Made by a program: the position numbers and the translations under genes. A DNA stretch of 64,000 nucleotides, taken from positions 1 through 64,000 of the IMG/VR virus record IMGVR_UViG_3300032083_003901. One strand, 5' to 3'. Each line of letters opens with the position of its first letter. Within the stretch, counting starts at the first letter, position 1. Shown here one piece after another: positions 1 through 6,835 of the stretch. The notes under the pieces were generated by a model. It had not been told where the DNA came from. It did not search any database and saw only the letters and a list, made by a program, of their open reading frames with translations. Source of the DNA: a virus.

Positions 1-375
1 GGTGATGTGACTGCAACTGCCGGCGTGACTGTCTTCGGTCAGAAGACGCTGCTCGCAGCGCAGAGTGCTTTGGATCGAGTCAATGTCCGACGTTTGCTCA
101 TCGATGTCCGACGCAGAGTCAGAGACGTTGCTAGAACGTTCTTGTTCGAGCCAAACCAGGCTTCCACAATTGCTGCCTTCCAGGCACGCGTGCAGCCCAT
201 CCTGGCTTCAGTCCAAGCGCAGGGCGGTCTCGACCGCTTCAAGGTAATCATTGATACAACTACCACCACGCAGGCAGACATTGAGAACAACACCATTCGC
301 GGTCGCATCTTCTTGCAGCCTACGAGATCGGTCGAATTCGTGTCACTTGACTTTGTCGTGAGTAACAACATCTAA
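1..375 (+). CDS. Tail sheath protein, C-terminal part (cut by window start)
   Basis: The reading frame is open from base 1, so the gene begins upstream of the window and only the last 124 codons are visible. The visible part matches the conserved C-terminal domain of contractile-tail sheath proteins: an arginine-rich helix (VNVRRLLIDVRRRVRDVA), then FEPN, then a stretch ending in GRIFLQPTRSVEFVSLDFVV, the strand that hooks neighbouring subunits. The sheath contracts around the tail tube during injection. The next gene is the tail tube, the usual order in T4-like phages. Family assignment is by pattern recognition; the GTG at base 7 is an internal codon, not a start. Confidence 0.88.
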   Translation, partial: GDVTATAGVTVFGQKTLLAAQSALDRVNVRRLLIDVRRRVRDVARTFLFEPNQASTIAAFQARVQPILASVQAQGGLDRFKVIIDTTTTTQADIENNTIRGRIFLQPTRSVEFVSLDFVVSNNI

Positions 376-386
376 AGGAAAGAACT

Positions 387-400
387 GCATATTTATATGC
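387..400 (+). promoter_or_regulatory. Late-type motif ATATTTA inside a palindrome, upstream of tail tube gene
   Basis: GCATATTTATATGC is a near-perfect palindrome containing ATATTTA at 389-395. The same core recurs upstream of at least six other genes in this window. Here it lies 23 nt before the ATG and a Shine-Dalgarno (AGGAG) sits between, compatible with a -10 element and a short leader. Promoter function is inferred from recurrence and placement. Confidence 0.5.
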
Positions 401-418
401 AACAGCTAGGAGAATAAA

Positions 419-907
419 ATGGCAGAAACACTCGCAGTTACAGACATGCTACCCAATAAGTTTGAGCCCAAACGCCAGTTTCGGTGGGTTCTTGCTATTG
501 AGGGCATCGATGCATTCATCGTAAAAACAGCTTCTCGTCCTAACATTTCCATTGAAGAGGTCGAGATCCCTTACATCAACCACAAGCGTTACATTGCTGG
601 CAAGGCCTCTTTCGAGACGATGTCAGTGACGTTGCACGACCCAATCGCTCCTTCCGGCGCCCAGCAGGTTATGGAGTGGGTGCGCACGCACTTTGAGTCA
701 GTGTCTGGTCGCGCTGGCTACGCTGACTTCTACAAGCGTGACATCCAGCTCAAGATGCTCGATCCAATCGGCACGGTTGTCGAGCTCTGGGACATCAAGG
801 GCGCTTTCCTGACGGCAGCTGACTTCGGTTCGCTGGACTACGGCGCGTCTGATCCGAGTGAGATCTCAATCACGATCCGCTTCGATAACTGCGTACTTCA
901 GTACTGA
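419..907 (+). CDS. Tail tube protein (T4 gp19-like)
   Basis: A 162-residue protein, matching the size of T4 gp19-type tail tube subunits, which stack into the hexameric inner tube. Family-like features are the N-terminal LPNKFEPKRQFRWVLAIEGI, the central RYIAGKASFETMSVTLHDPI, and a C-terminal SEISITIRFDNCVL strand. A clear Shine-Dalgarno (AGGAG) precedes the ATG. It sits directly after the sheath gene and is followed by an intrinsic terminator, so sheath and tube may be transcribed at higher level than the genes beyond. Confidence 0.88.
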   Translation: MAETLAVTDMLPNKFEPKRQFRWVLAIEGIDAFIVKTASRPNISIEEVEIPYINHKRYIAGKASFETMSVTLHDPIAPSGAQQVMEWVRTHFESVSGRAGYADFYKRDIQLKMLDPIGTVVELWDIKGAFLTAADFGSLDYGASDPSEISITIRFDNCVLQY

Positions 908-947
908 TAAAATAGCGCGCGAACACAAAAAGTAGCTGTGATTGGAA

Positions 948-986
948 GGGGACCGGTTCTTTGTAGCCGGCCCCTTTTTATTTTTT
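948..986 (+). terminator. Rho-independent terminator after tail tube
   Basis: GGGGACCGG (948-956) pairs with CCGGCCCC (967-974) with one bulged A and a ten-base loop, followed by TTTTTATTTTTT. This is a strong GC hairpin plus T tract and would end or attenuate transcription from the sheath/tube unit. Confidence 0.9.
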
Positions 987-990
987 ACAA

Positions 991-1043
991 CCTGATCGAT
1001 AATTCAAACAATGGAGTTTGAATACCTATGTGTATCGATCAGG
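991..1043 (+). promoter_or_regulatory. Long imperfect inverted repeat covering the RBS of the next gene
   Basis: CCTGATCGATA (991-1001) is the reverse complement of TATCGATCAGG (1033-1043), and the adjoining ATTCAAAC (1002-1009) is the reverse complement of GTTTGAAT (1016-1023). The loop is six bases and there is a nine-base bulge (1024-1032) on one side only. The last three bases of the outer stem are the first three of the AGGAG Shine-Dalgarno (1041-1045) of the gene starting at 1051. It may be a translational control hairpin or a protein operator; the function is inferred. Confidence 0.6.
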
Positions 1044-1050
1044 AGAAAAT

Positions 1051-1905
1051 ATGACAGATCAAAGAGACGGCAATTCGGTTTTTACTGCGCAACAGGCGCA
1101 GCAGCAAGGCTTTTCTACCCGTAACGTCATGAAAGATGACTTTAACATGGAGGTGCCAGTTGAGTCTGTGCCGCTTCCATCCGAGGGCAAAGTCTATCCA
1201 GCTGATACCTCGTCACACAATCGTACGCACATTGACATCAAGGCAATGACTGCCAAGGAAGAGGACATTCTTACCTCTCGAGCGCTGATCAAGAAGGGCA
1301 CGGTTATTTCGGAGCTCATTAAGTCTTGCGTTGTTGACAAGTCCATCAACGTCAATAAACTAATTTCAGGTGACAGAAATGCGCTGATGACTGCCATTCG
1401 AATTACTGGCTACGGTGCCGATTACGAGGCAGAGGTTGACTGTCCCGAGTGCGATGAAAGAAGCAAGCAAGAGTTTAATCTATCAGAGCTGCCAATCCGA
1501 CGCTTGGAAATTGAGCCGGTCGCCGAAGGCGAGAATGCTTTCGAGTTTGAACTGCCTGTCTCTAAGAAGAAGGTCGTTTTCCGATTTCTGACCGGTCAAG
1601 ACGAGCAAGATATGTCGATTGCTTCCGAGCGACGTCGCAAGAAGAAGATCGGCGGCGACTATGACAATGTGGTGACTAGTCGTCTTCACCAGAGCGTCAT
1701 GTCGGTCGACGGCATCACGGACAAGAATAAAATCGCCCAGTTCATCCGCAACATGCCGGCTCGTGACAGTCGCATGCTTAGAAAGTACATGGACGACAAC
1801 GAGCCCGGTGTCGACATGAAACTGTGGATGAACTGCCCACACTGCTTCGAAGAGTCGGAGGTGAACCTGCCAATCGGCGCCAGCTTTTTTTGGCCTGACG
1901 CCTAG
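1051..1905 (+). CDS. Tail assembly chaperone / T4 gp26-gp51-like baseplate family protein, 0-frame product
   Basis: A 284-residue protein resembling the T4 baseplate family that includes gp26 and gp51: N-terminal VPLPSEGKVYP, then IKAMTAKEEDIL, and a C-terminal half with paired cysteines (CPECDERS near residue 132; CPHCFEES near residue 268) that could bind zinc. It ends IGASFFWPDA. An upstream in-frame TTG at 1018 exists, but the ATG at 1051 has AGGAG at 1041-1045. Its place between tail tube and tape measure is where frameshifted tail-assembly chaperones lie in many phages. Seven T residues just before the stop, with an open +1 frame beyond, suggest a second, longer product. The chaperone role is inferred from position; the gp26/gp51 resemblance comes from motifs. 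Confidence 0.72.
   Translation: MTDQRDGNSVFTAQQAQQQGFSTRNVMKDDFNMEVPVESVPLPSEGKVYPADTSSHNRTHIDIKAMTAKEEDILTSRALIKKGTVISELIKSCVVDKSINVNKLISGDRNALMTAIRITGYGADYEAEVDCPECDERSKQEFNLSELPIRRLEIEPVAEGENAFEFELPVSKKKVVFRFLTGQDEQDMSIASERRRKKKIGGDYDNVVTSRLHQSVMSVDGITDKNKIAQFIRNMPARDSRMLRKYMDDNEPGVDMKLWMNCPHCFEESEVNLPIGASFFWPDA
1885..1891 (+). other. Candidate slippery site T7 for programmed frameshift
   Basis: The 0 frame reads AGC TTT TTT TGG and stops at 1903-1905. The alternative frame is open from 1865 to 2143, so the T7 run lies inside the only overlap. Slippage by +1 (or -2) on the Phe codon would continue into GGC CTG ACG. A -1 shift would not reach this frame. Confidence 0.5.
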
Positions 1906-2143
1906 CGACAAGGAAATATTCCTAGAGCCCACATTTCTGCTAATGTACTACATGGGTTTTACCTATCGAGAAGCCATGAGCCTGCCAATATGGCAGCGCA
2001 AGTGGTTTGTCGACAGATTTGTCCAAGAAATGGAAAGATCTAGAGGCCAGTCCAGGGCGGCCCACAGCAACGATGCCCAGACTCGCACCCTTTCAGGCAT
2101 GCACAGAGGCGACGTGCCTGCAAAAATGAGAAGATTCACCTAA
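1892..2143 (+). CDS. Frameshift extension of tail assembly chaperone (T-like part)
   Basis: An 83-codon open frame in the +1 frame relative to the preceding gene. It encodes GLTPSDKEIFLEPTFLL and then YYMGFTYREAMSLPIWQRKW, a well-formed hydrophobic/aromatic segment that looks selected, not random. The first ATG in this frame (1943) lies inside that segment and has no Shine-Dalgarno, so independent initiation is unlikely. Joined at 1885-1891 it would give a fusion of about 363 residues, analogous to the lambda gpG-gpT arrangement. The final 30 residues are polar and probably disordered. Frameshifting is inferred. Confidence 0.55.
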   Translation, partial: GLTPSDKEIFLEPTFLLMYYMGFTYREAMSLPIWQRKWFVDRFVQEMERSRGQSRAAHSNDAQTRTLSGMHRGDVPAKMRRFT

Positions 2144-2152
2144 TTTGGTTTT

Positions 2153-2168
2153 GTGATATTTAGATCAC
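2153..2168 (+). promoter_or_regulatory. Late-type motif GTGATATTTAG abutting the tape measure start
   Basis: GTGATATTTAG (2153-2163) is followed by ATCAC, so GTGAT/ATCAC also forms a small inverted repeat. ATATTTA ends 6 nt before the ATG at 2169 and there is no Shine-Dalgarno, so a transcript starting a normal distance from this -10-like element would be leaderless. Confidence 0.5.
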
Positions 2169-5100
2169 ATGGCGGACCTATCCCAACAGCTGCAATTACA
2201 ACAGTCTATTAACGATGCCATCAAGGCACGCAACGACCTGTTAGCGCAACAAAACAAGCTTTTGTCGACACAGTCTGACTTGGCCAGCAAGATCACGCAG
2301 ACCGTGGGCAGCGAAAAGACTACTAGGCAAGTTCGGAGCATGTCCAACGCCATCAGGGAAAGCAACTCAGAAATTTCCAACGGCGTTGACAGGGCCAAAG
2401 AGTTAGAAGATGCTCTGAACGAAGCAGCTGAAGCAGCCGAGGATGCTAGCGGCGGTTTCTCGATGCTGGGCGGCGCCTTTGGGGCACTCAGCAGCGTCTT
2501 CAGTGGCGGACTGAGTGTACTTAAGTCTGTCGGCTCTGCTGTCCTCAGCATAGGGGCTTCGCTAGCTAAAGCTGCCTTTGCAGTTCTGTCATTCCCATTC
2601 AAGATCTTCGGTGCTCTTGTTGACATGGCTCAACAGGGAGCCGGCGGTCGACCTATAGCCGAAGCTTATGAAGAGGTCAGAGAAGTCTTTGGCGACTTAG
2701 CGACTGGCACCGGTAAAGCTGTATCTCAAACGTTCGAAAAGCTGAGAAACGGCACCCGAGAACTAGGTCAGACCGGCCTGTCAGTCAGACGAGTGTTCGG
2801 ATATGGCCGCGATGGCCTGGCTGCTCTGCTAAAAGACATCAACGAGCAGTTCGCAGCGGCCGGCGATAACATTTCACGATTGCGCAAGCAATTCCAAGAG
2901 ATGGGCGGCAACTTGGTGGGCTTTCAGCGCGGCCTAGGCATGACCAAAGAGGAGTTCGCTGAGCTAGCTAGCCTGTCTGAGATCAGAGGCAAAAGCATTG
3001 CCGACTCTTTCAAGGAGTTTGGCAGCACAGCCATCCAGACAGCCAAGCGCTTCGGCCTAGACGTTAAAGACATGGCCAAGGGCATGAAAGAGCTCAACCT
3101 GGACGTTGAGAACTTTGGCCACTTGGGCCCTAAGGCATTCGCACCGATCACTGCGTATGCCAGAAAACTAGGCCTAGAGATCAAGGACATGGCTGGTGTG
3201 ATGGCCAAGTTCAGCGGCTTTGCTGATACGACTGAAGCAGCCTCGAAATTGAACCAGGCATTCGGTCTCAACATCGACTCTATGAAATTGATGTCCGCTC
3301 AGAACCCAGCGGAAAAAATTGACATCTTGCGCAAGTCCTTCTTTGCCACCGGCAAGGATCTAAGCAAGTTCAACTACCAACAGCGCCAGTACTTGTCTTC
3401 TTTGACAGGGTTGCAGGGCCAAAGTTTGGAAGCCGCTTTTGCGCTGGACAAACAGGGCATCAGCTACGATAATATTGCCAAAGAATCTGAGAAAGCCAAC
3501 AAAAAACAGCTGACCCAAAAACAGGTCATGCGTGAACTTTCCAAGGGCATCAAGCGGTTGATCCAGACGATGTCAGGCAGCAAAGTGACTGGATTCTTCG
3601 ATTCGTTCATGAAAGGCTTCGAGACTGGCATCATGAGGTCCAAGCAGTTCAGAGGCGTGCTCAGAAACATTCGTCGCGGCTTGCACATCATGCGAAGATT
3701 TGGCATTCAGATTGGCCGGCTCTTTGTTAAAATAGCTCCTGGCGTTTCAGACATGTTGGAAGGCCTGTCAGAGTTCCTGCAGCCGTCTAAATTTAGAGCC
3801 CTGACAAGATCCCTTAAGCCTTTATTCGAAACCCTGTTTAGAACCGGCGACATCACGAAATTTGTAGAAGATGCTGCTGGCGCTCTGCAGGGCCAATTTG
3901 GCCAAGGTGGCAAAGGCTTAGCTAAAATGCTAAAGGGCATGCAAGAGTTTGGAGGCTTTGCTGTAAAAGTCATTGCTAATGCGCTTTCTGGCATTTTCGA
4001 CAAGCTTTTGACCCCAATGATGGCAAAGGTGAACGAGTTTTTCAAGGAAGTTCACGATAAAACCAAAGCTGGTGACGGTCCCTTCGAGGCTTTTTACACC
4101 ACCATTTCCGACGTCTTGGGTCGCATAGAAAAGGAAATTAGAAAATCAGCGCTGGGCAGTGCACTAATAGACATGGTGAAACCACTAACGGGCTTGTTCG
4201 ACAAAGGCGGAGCCATTGCTAATTTCGGTGCTCAGATCGAAAAAACTTTCGGGGAAGGGTCTAAGGCGCTCGAGGTCATCACCAAGATGGGAGAAAAAAT
4301 CGGTGAAGCCTTGATGAACGGGGTTAAAAACTTCCTTACATCGCCCGCCGGAATTGTAACTGTGGCCGCTCTCGTTGGGCCCTCTTTATTCAAAGCATTT
4401 CAAAGTTTTAAATTAGCCTCGGCTATGAAACAAAATACCAAGGCCCTTCAAAACATGTGCGGACAAATGAGCAATTGCACAAATACTGCTGATAGCCTAA
4501 GCGATGCCCTGGATGACGTGGCAGACGGGGGTGACGGAAAAGGAAAAAGTAAAAGAGGGAGAAAAGTGACCAGAAGGGAGGTCTACAGGGCCCAGAGAAC
4601 CAGAGGTCGCACTCGATTCCAGTCTTTCAAGTCTGCTTTCGTAACCGGCGAACAGTCCCATTTACAGAGGGGACTGAGAAGTGTGAAAGGTGTCCCTGGA
4701 AAACTAAAGGGCGGCCTTGGAAAACTAAGAGGCCTAGGCGCCAAAGGGCTGATGAAAGGCGGCGGCAAGGCACTTATGCGCGTCGGCGGCGGATTGGGCA
4801 AAGCATTGCCTGGTTTAGGCGTAGCTCTGGCTGCTGTTGAGGGCTTCCAAGAAATGGACCGGATTGCTAACGATCCAGACTGGCAGCGCATCGGCGGCGC
4901 ATCGGGCGAGAATGCAGCCGGCAACTTTGCCATGGGCATGCTGAAAGGCATGACGTTCGGGCTCGTTGACTTGCCTGGTAAGGTCGAAGCCGAGATGAAA
5001 AGAATTAAGGCGATGACGGATGCGGCTGAACAGCGGCAAGTAAACGCCATGGTAAATGAGGCTGAAGGCAAACGGTTAATCGTTGAGAGGGAGTTTAAAG

Positions 5101-6608
5101 AACTAGCGAAAAGAAACGCCAAGGGAAAATTGGGACATAAGGATCTGCTAACAGCTGGGCGCCGTTACGCTGAAATGCAGATGTATGCAAGGATGGGTGT
5201 CGATCCTGCGTTTGCTAAGGAAATGCTCAACAATGGCCAGGCCAAGAGAAAGTTCTTGGATTCGCAACAGGAAATCTTTGACATGCAGCAACAAAAAATT
5301 CTTAAAGAAACACACCAAGCCATGGAGAGCCAAGAGATACAGAGTCAGCAAAAAGACATTGCTCTACTAAATGCCAAAATAGCCGGGCTGAGAGACATTA
5401 TCCAACTCAGGGACACTCTCCAAGCCTTGCAAAAAAAGATGGGGACAACTACAATCGAAACTGTTGCGGCCAAAATTGACTCTGTCTTCAAGAGCACCTA
5501 TAAGACCATTGAAATCATAGGCGAAACTCTGCGGAAATATGATTTTGGAAAAGCATCAGGCATGGATCCCACAATGCTTAAATACGTAGTTGGTAGAATC
5601 GAGAAGGTTGCTGAGCACATATCTCCGTTAGGGGATGCAATGTCTAGTCTGGCAAAAGGCTTCAGAGATGTAATTTCTGCAGTGAGAACCCTTAAGAAGA
5701 CATTTAGAAATCTCAATCAAAAAACACTGAAAAAAGACATGGAGTATGTCGCCCAAAAGTTGGTAGACGTTCCTGGCATGATTATTGCTGGCCTATCACC
5801 ACTTTTGGGAGGCACCGTTAAAAAGAGCGATGTTCCTGCGGGAGACGCACAGGCCGTGCTTAGCATGCTGCCTAGTTGGTCCCGGGAATGGTTGGAAGCT
5901 GGAGACCTAGAGAACAAAAAGAAAACAATTGTTTCAAAACTAAGAGCAATACAGAACTTCGTCGAACCGGTTGCTAGCAGCATCGGAGGCATTAGCTCGG
6001 GCATTAAGACGCTGAAGAAAAATGTAGGCAAATTTCCAACAATTTCTGCAGCAGATTTTGCCAAGTTTCTTGGTTCAAAAGAAAAAGACGGCACTCTAAA
6101 AATTGCAATGAATGAGTTGAACAAGTTTGCACTTATGCTAACTGACGACACTTTTGGCACCATCAGCGATACTGCTACCGGCGCGAAGCTAGTTACAGTT
6201 GAAAACAATCTAGAAAGCTTGGGTGGCGTCGTGTCTGCGCTCAGCAAAGTTGGCAAGCAGGCGATGAGATCCAAGTTGTCGATAAAAGCAAACTACCTGA
6301 GGGACACAGCCATTGCTACCAAAACAGCTTTTGAAAGTTTCAATGACGCCTACACACAAGCAACCATGGTCTCCGAAGAAGAGACTACAATGGTAAGACC
6401 AATCTTCGATGGCTTGGCAAAGATAAAAGGCGGCAACGTTGTTGTCACGCACAAACACGAAAACTTAGAAATGAAAGTCGATGTCCACATCAACGCCAGA
6501 GATTTGGGTCGTACACTGCTAAAAACCGATGTGAGCACTATTGCTGGCAAGAAGCGCCACATATCAGGCCATGACGGCGCACCGTCTTTCGGGACCAGCG
6601 GATCATAA
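2169..6608 (+). CDS. Tail tape measure protein
   Basis: A 1479-residue protein, the longest in the window. It sits between the tail assembly chaperone and the baseplate genes, which is the standard position of the tape measure. The N-terminal 90 residues are coiled-coil-like and polar. Residues about 95-155 form a Gly/Ala-rich hydrophobic block (GGFSMLGGAFGALSSVFSGG and following). Other hydrophobic patches lie near residues 720-745 and 875-895, as expected for a protein that is threaded through the tube and reaches the host membrane. Long helical stretches such as MAGVMAKFSGFADTTEAASK fit the family. There is no Shine-Dalgarno; the start is next to an ATATTTA motif. The length implies a long tail (see findings). 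Function is assigned from length, composition and context. Confidence 0.85.
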   Translation: MADLSQQLQLQQSINDAIKARNDLLAQQNKLLSTQSDLASKITQTVGSEKTTRQVRSMSNAIRESNSEISNGVDRAKELEDALNEAAEAAEDASGGFSMLGGAFGALSSVFSGGLSVLKSVGSAVLSIGASLAKAAFAVLSFPFKIFGALVDMAQQGAGGRPIAEAYEEVREVFGDLATGTGKAVSQTFEKLRNGTRELGQTGLSVRRVFGYGRDGLAALLKDINEQFAAAGDNISRLRKQFQEMGGNLVGFQRGLGMTKEEFAELASLSEIRGKSIADSFKEFGSTAIQTAKRFGLDVKDMAKGMKELNLDVENFGHLGPKAFAPITAYARKLGLEIKDMAGVMAKFSGFADTTEAASKLNQAFGLNIDSMKLMSAQNPAEKIDILRKSFFATGKDLSKFNYQQRQYLSSLTGLQGQSLEAAFALDKQGISYDNIAKESEKANKKQLTQKQVMRELSKGIKRLIQTMSGSKVTGFFDSFMKGFETGIMRSKQFRGVLRNIRRGLHIMRRFGIQIGRLFVKIAPGVSDMLEGLSEFLQPSKFRALTRSLKPLFETLFRTGDITKFVEDAAGALQGQFGQGGKGLAKMLKGMQEFGGFAVKVIANALSGIFDKLLTPMMAKVNEFFKEVHDKTKAGDGPFEAFYTTISDVLGRIEKEIRKSALGSALIDMVKPLTGLFDKGGAIANFGAQIEKTFGEGSKALEVITKMGEKIGEALMNGVKNFLTSPAGIVTVAALVGPSLFKAFQSFKLASAMKQNTKALQNMCGQMSNCTNTADSLSDALDDVADGGDGKGKSKRGRKVTRREVYRAQRTRGRTRFQSFKSAFVTGEQSHLQRGLRSVKGVPGKLKGGLGKLRGLGAKGLMKGGGKALMRVGGGLGKALPGLGVALAAVEGFQEMDRIANDPDWQRIGGASGENAAGNFAMGMLKGMTFGLVDLPGKVEAEMKRIKAMTDAAEQRQVNAMVNEAEGKRLIVEREFKELAKRNAKGKLGHKDLLTAGRRYAEMQMYARMGVDPAFAKEMLNNGQAKRKFLDSQQEIFDMQQQKILKETHQAMESQEIQSQQKDIALLNAKIAGLRDIIQLRDTLQALQKKMGTTTIETVAAKIDSVFKSTYKTIEIIGETLRKYDFGKASGMDPTMLKYVVGRIEKVAEHISPLGDAMSSLAKGFRDVISAVRTLKKTFRNLNQKTLKKDMEYVAQKLVDVPGMIIAGLSPLLGGTVKKSDVPAGDAQAVLSMLPSWSREWLEAGDLENKKKTIVSKLRAIQNFVEPVASSIGGISSGIKTLKKNVGKFPTISAADFAKFLGSKEKDGTLKIAMNELNKFALMLTDDTFGTISDTATGAKLVTVENNLESLGGVVSALSKVGKQAMRSKLSIKANYLRDTAIATKTAFESFNDAYTQATMVSEEETTMVRPIFDGLAKIKGGNVVVTHKHENLEMKVDVHINARDLGRTLLKTDVSTIAGKKRHISGHDGAPSFGTSGS

Positions 6609-6613
6609 TAATC

Positions 6614-6835
6614 ATGAATAACGAAGACACAAAAAAGAGACTGCAGGCCATGTCTGCTGACAATCCAATGGCTGGCATGCTGCTGGCACTCATCGACCGC
6701 TGTGCGCCGAATATGCAAGAGCAGTTGCTCGAGCAGGCTGCACAGAGTCTAAGCGTGGCCGATGCCATGACCGATAAAATCAAGAACGACCCGGAATTTC
6801 TAAAAGAAGTGATGAGGAGACGCCAAGGTGGCTGA
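6614..6835 (+). CDS. Small hypothetical protein between tape measure and baseplate genes
   Basis: A 73-residue, mostly helical protein starting 6 nt after the tape measure stop, with no obvious Shine-Dalgarno, so translation is probably coupled. It has an acidic N-terminus, a central hydrophobic helix (MAGMLLALIDR) and a basic end (KEVMRRRQGG). Its stop overlaps the next start by 8 nt. I do not recognise the family. A small chaperone or baseplate component is possible from position only. Confidence 0.6.
   Translation: MNNEDTKKRLQAMSADNPMAGMLLALIDRCAPNMQEQLLEQAAQSLSVADAMTDKIKNDPEFLKEVMRRRQGG

Noticed and set aside
1018-1050. TTG at 1018 as start of the tail chaperone gene
   Set aside because: It lies inside the inverted repeat and has no Shine-Dalgarno at proper distance; ATG 1051 follows AGGAG.
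908-1050. tRNA gene in the largest gene-free gap
   Set aside because: The gap holds a terminator and an inverted repeat; no cloverleaf or T-loop (GGTTCRANYCC-like) sequence is present. Other gaps are too short or lack such signals.
1943-2143. Independent 66-residue gene starting at ATG 1943
   Set aside because: No ribosome site, and the conserved-looking coding starts upstream of this ATG in the same frame; treated as a frameshift extension instead.
4583-5122. Long - strand open frames opposite the tape measure and other genes
   Set aside because: They mirror the codon structure of the + strand gene, lack ribosome sites and show no family motifs.
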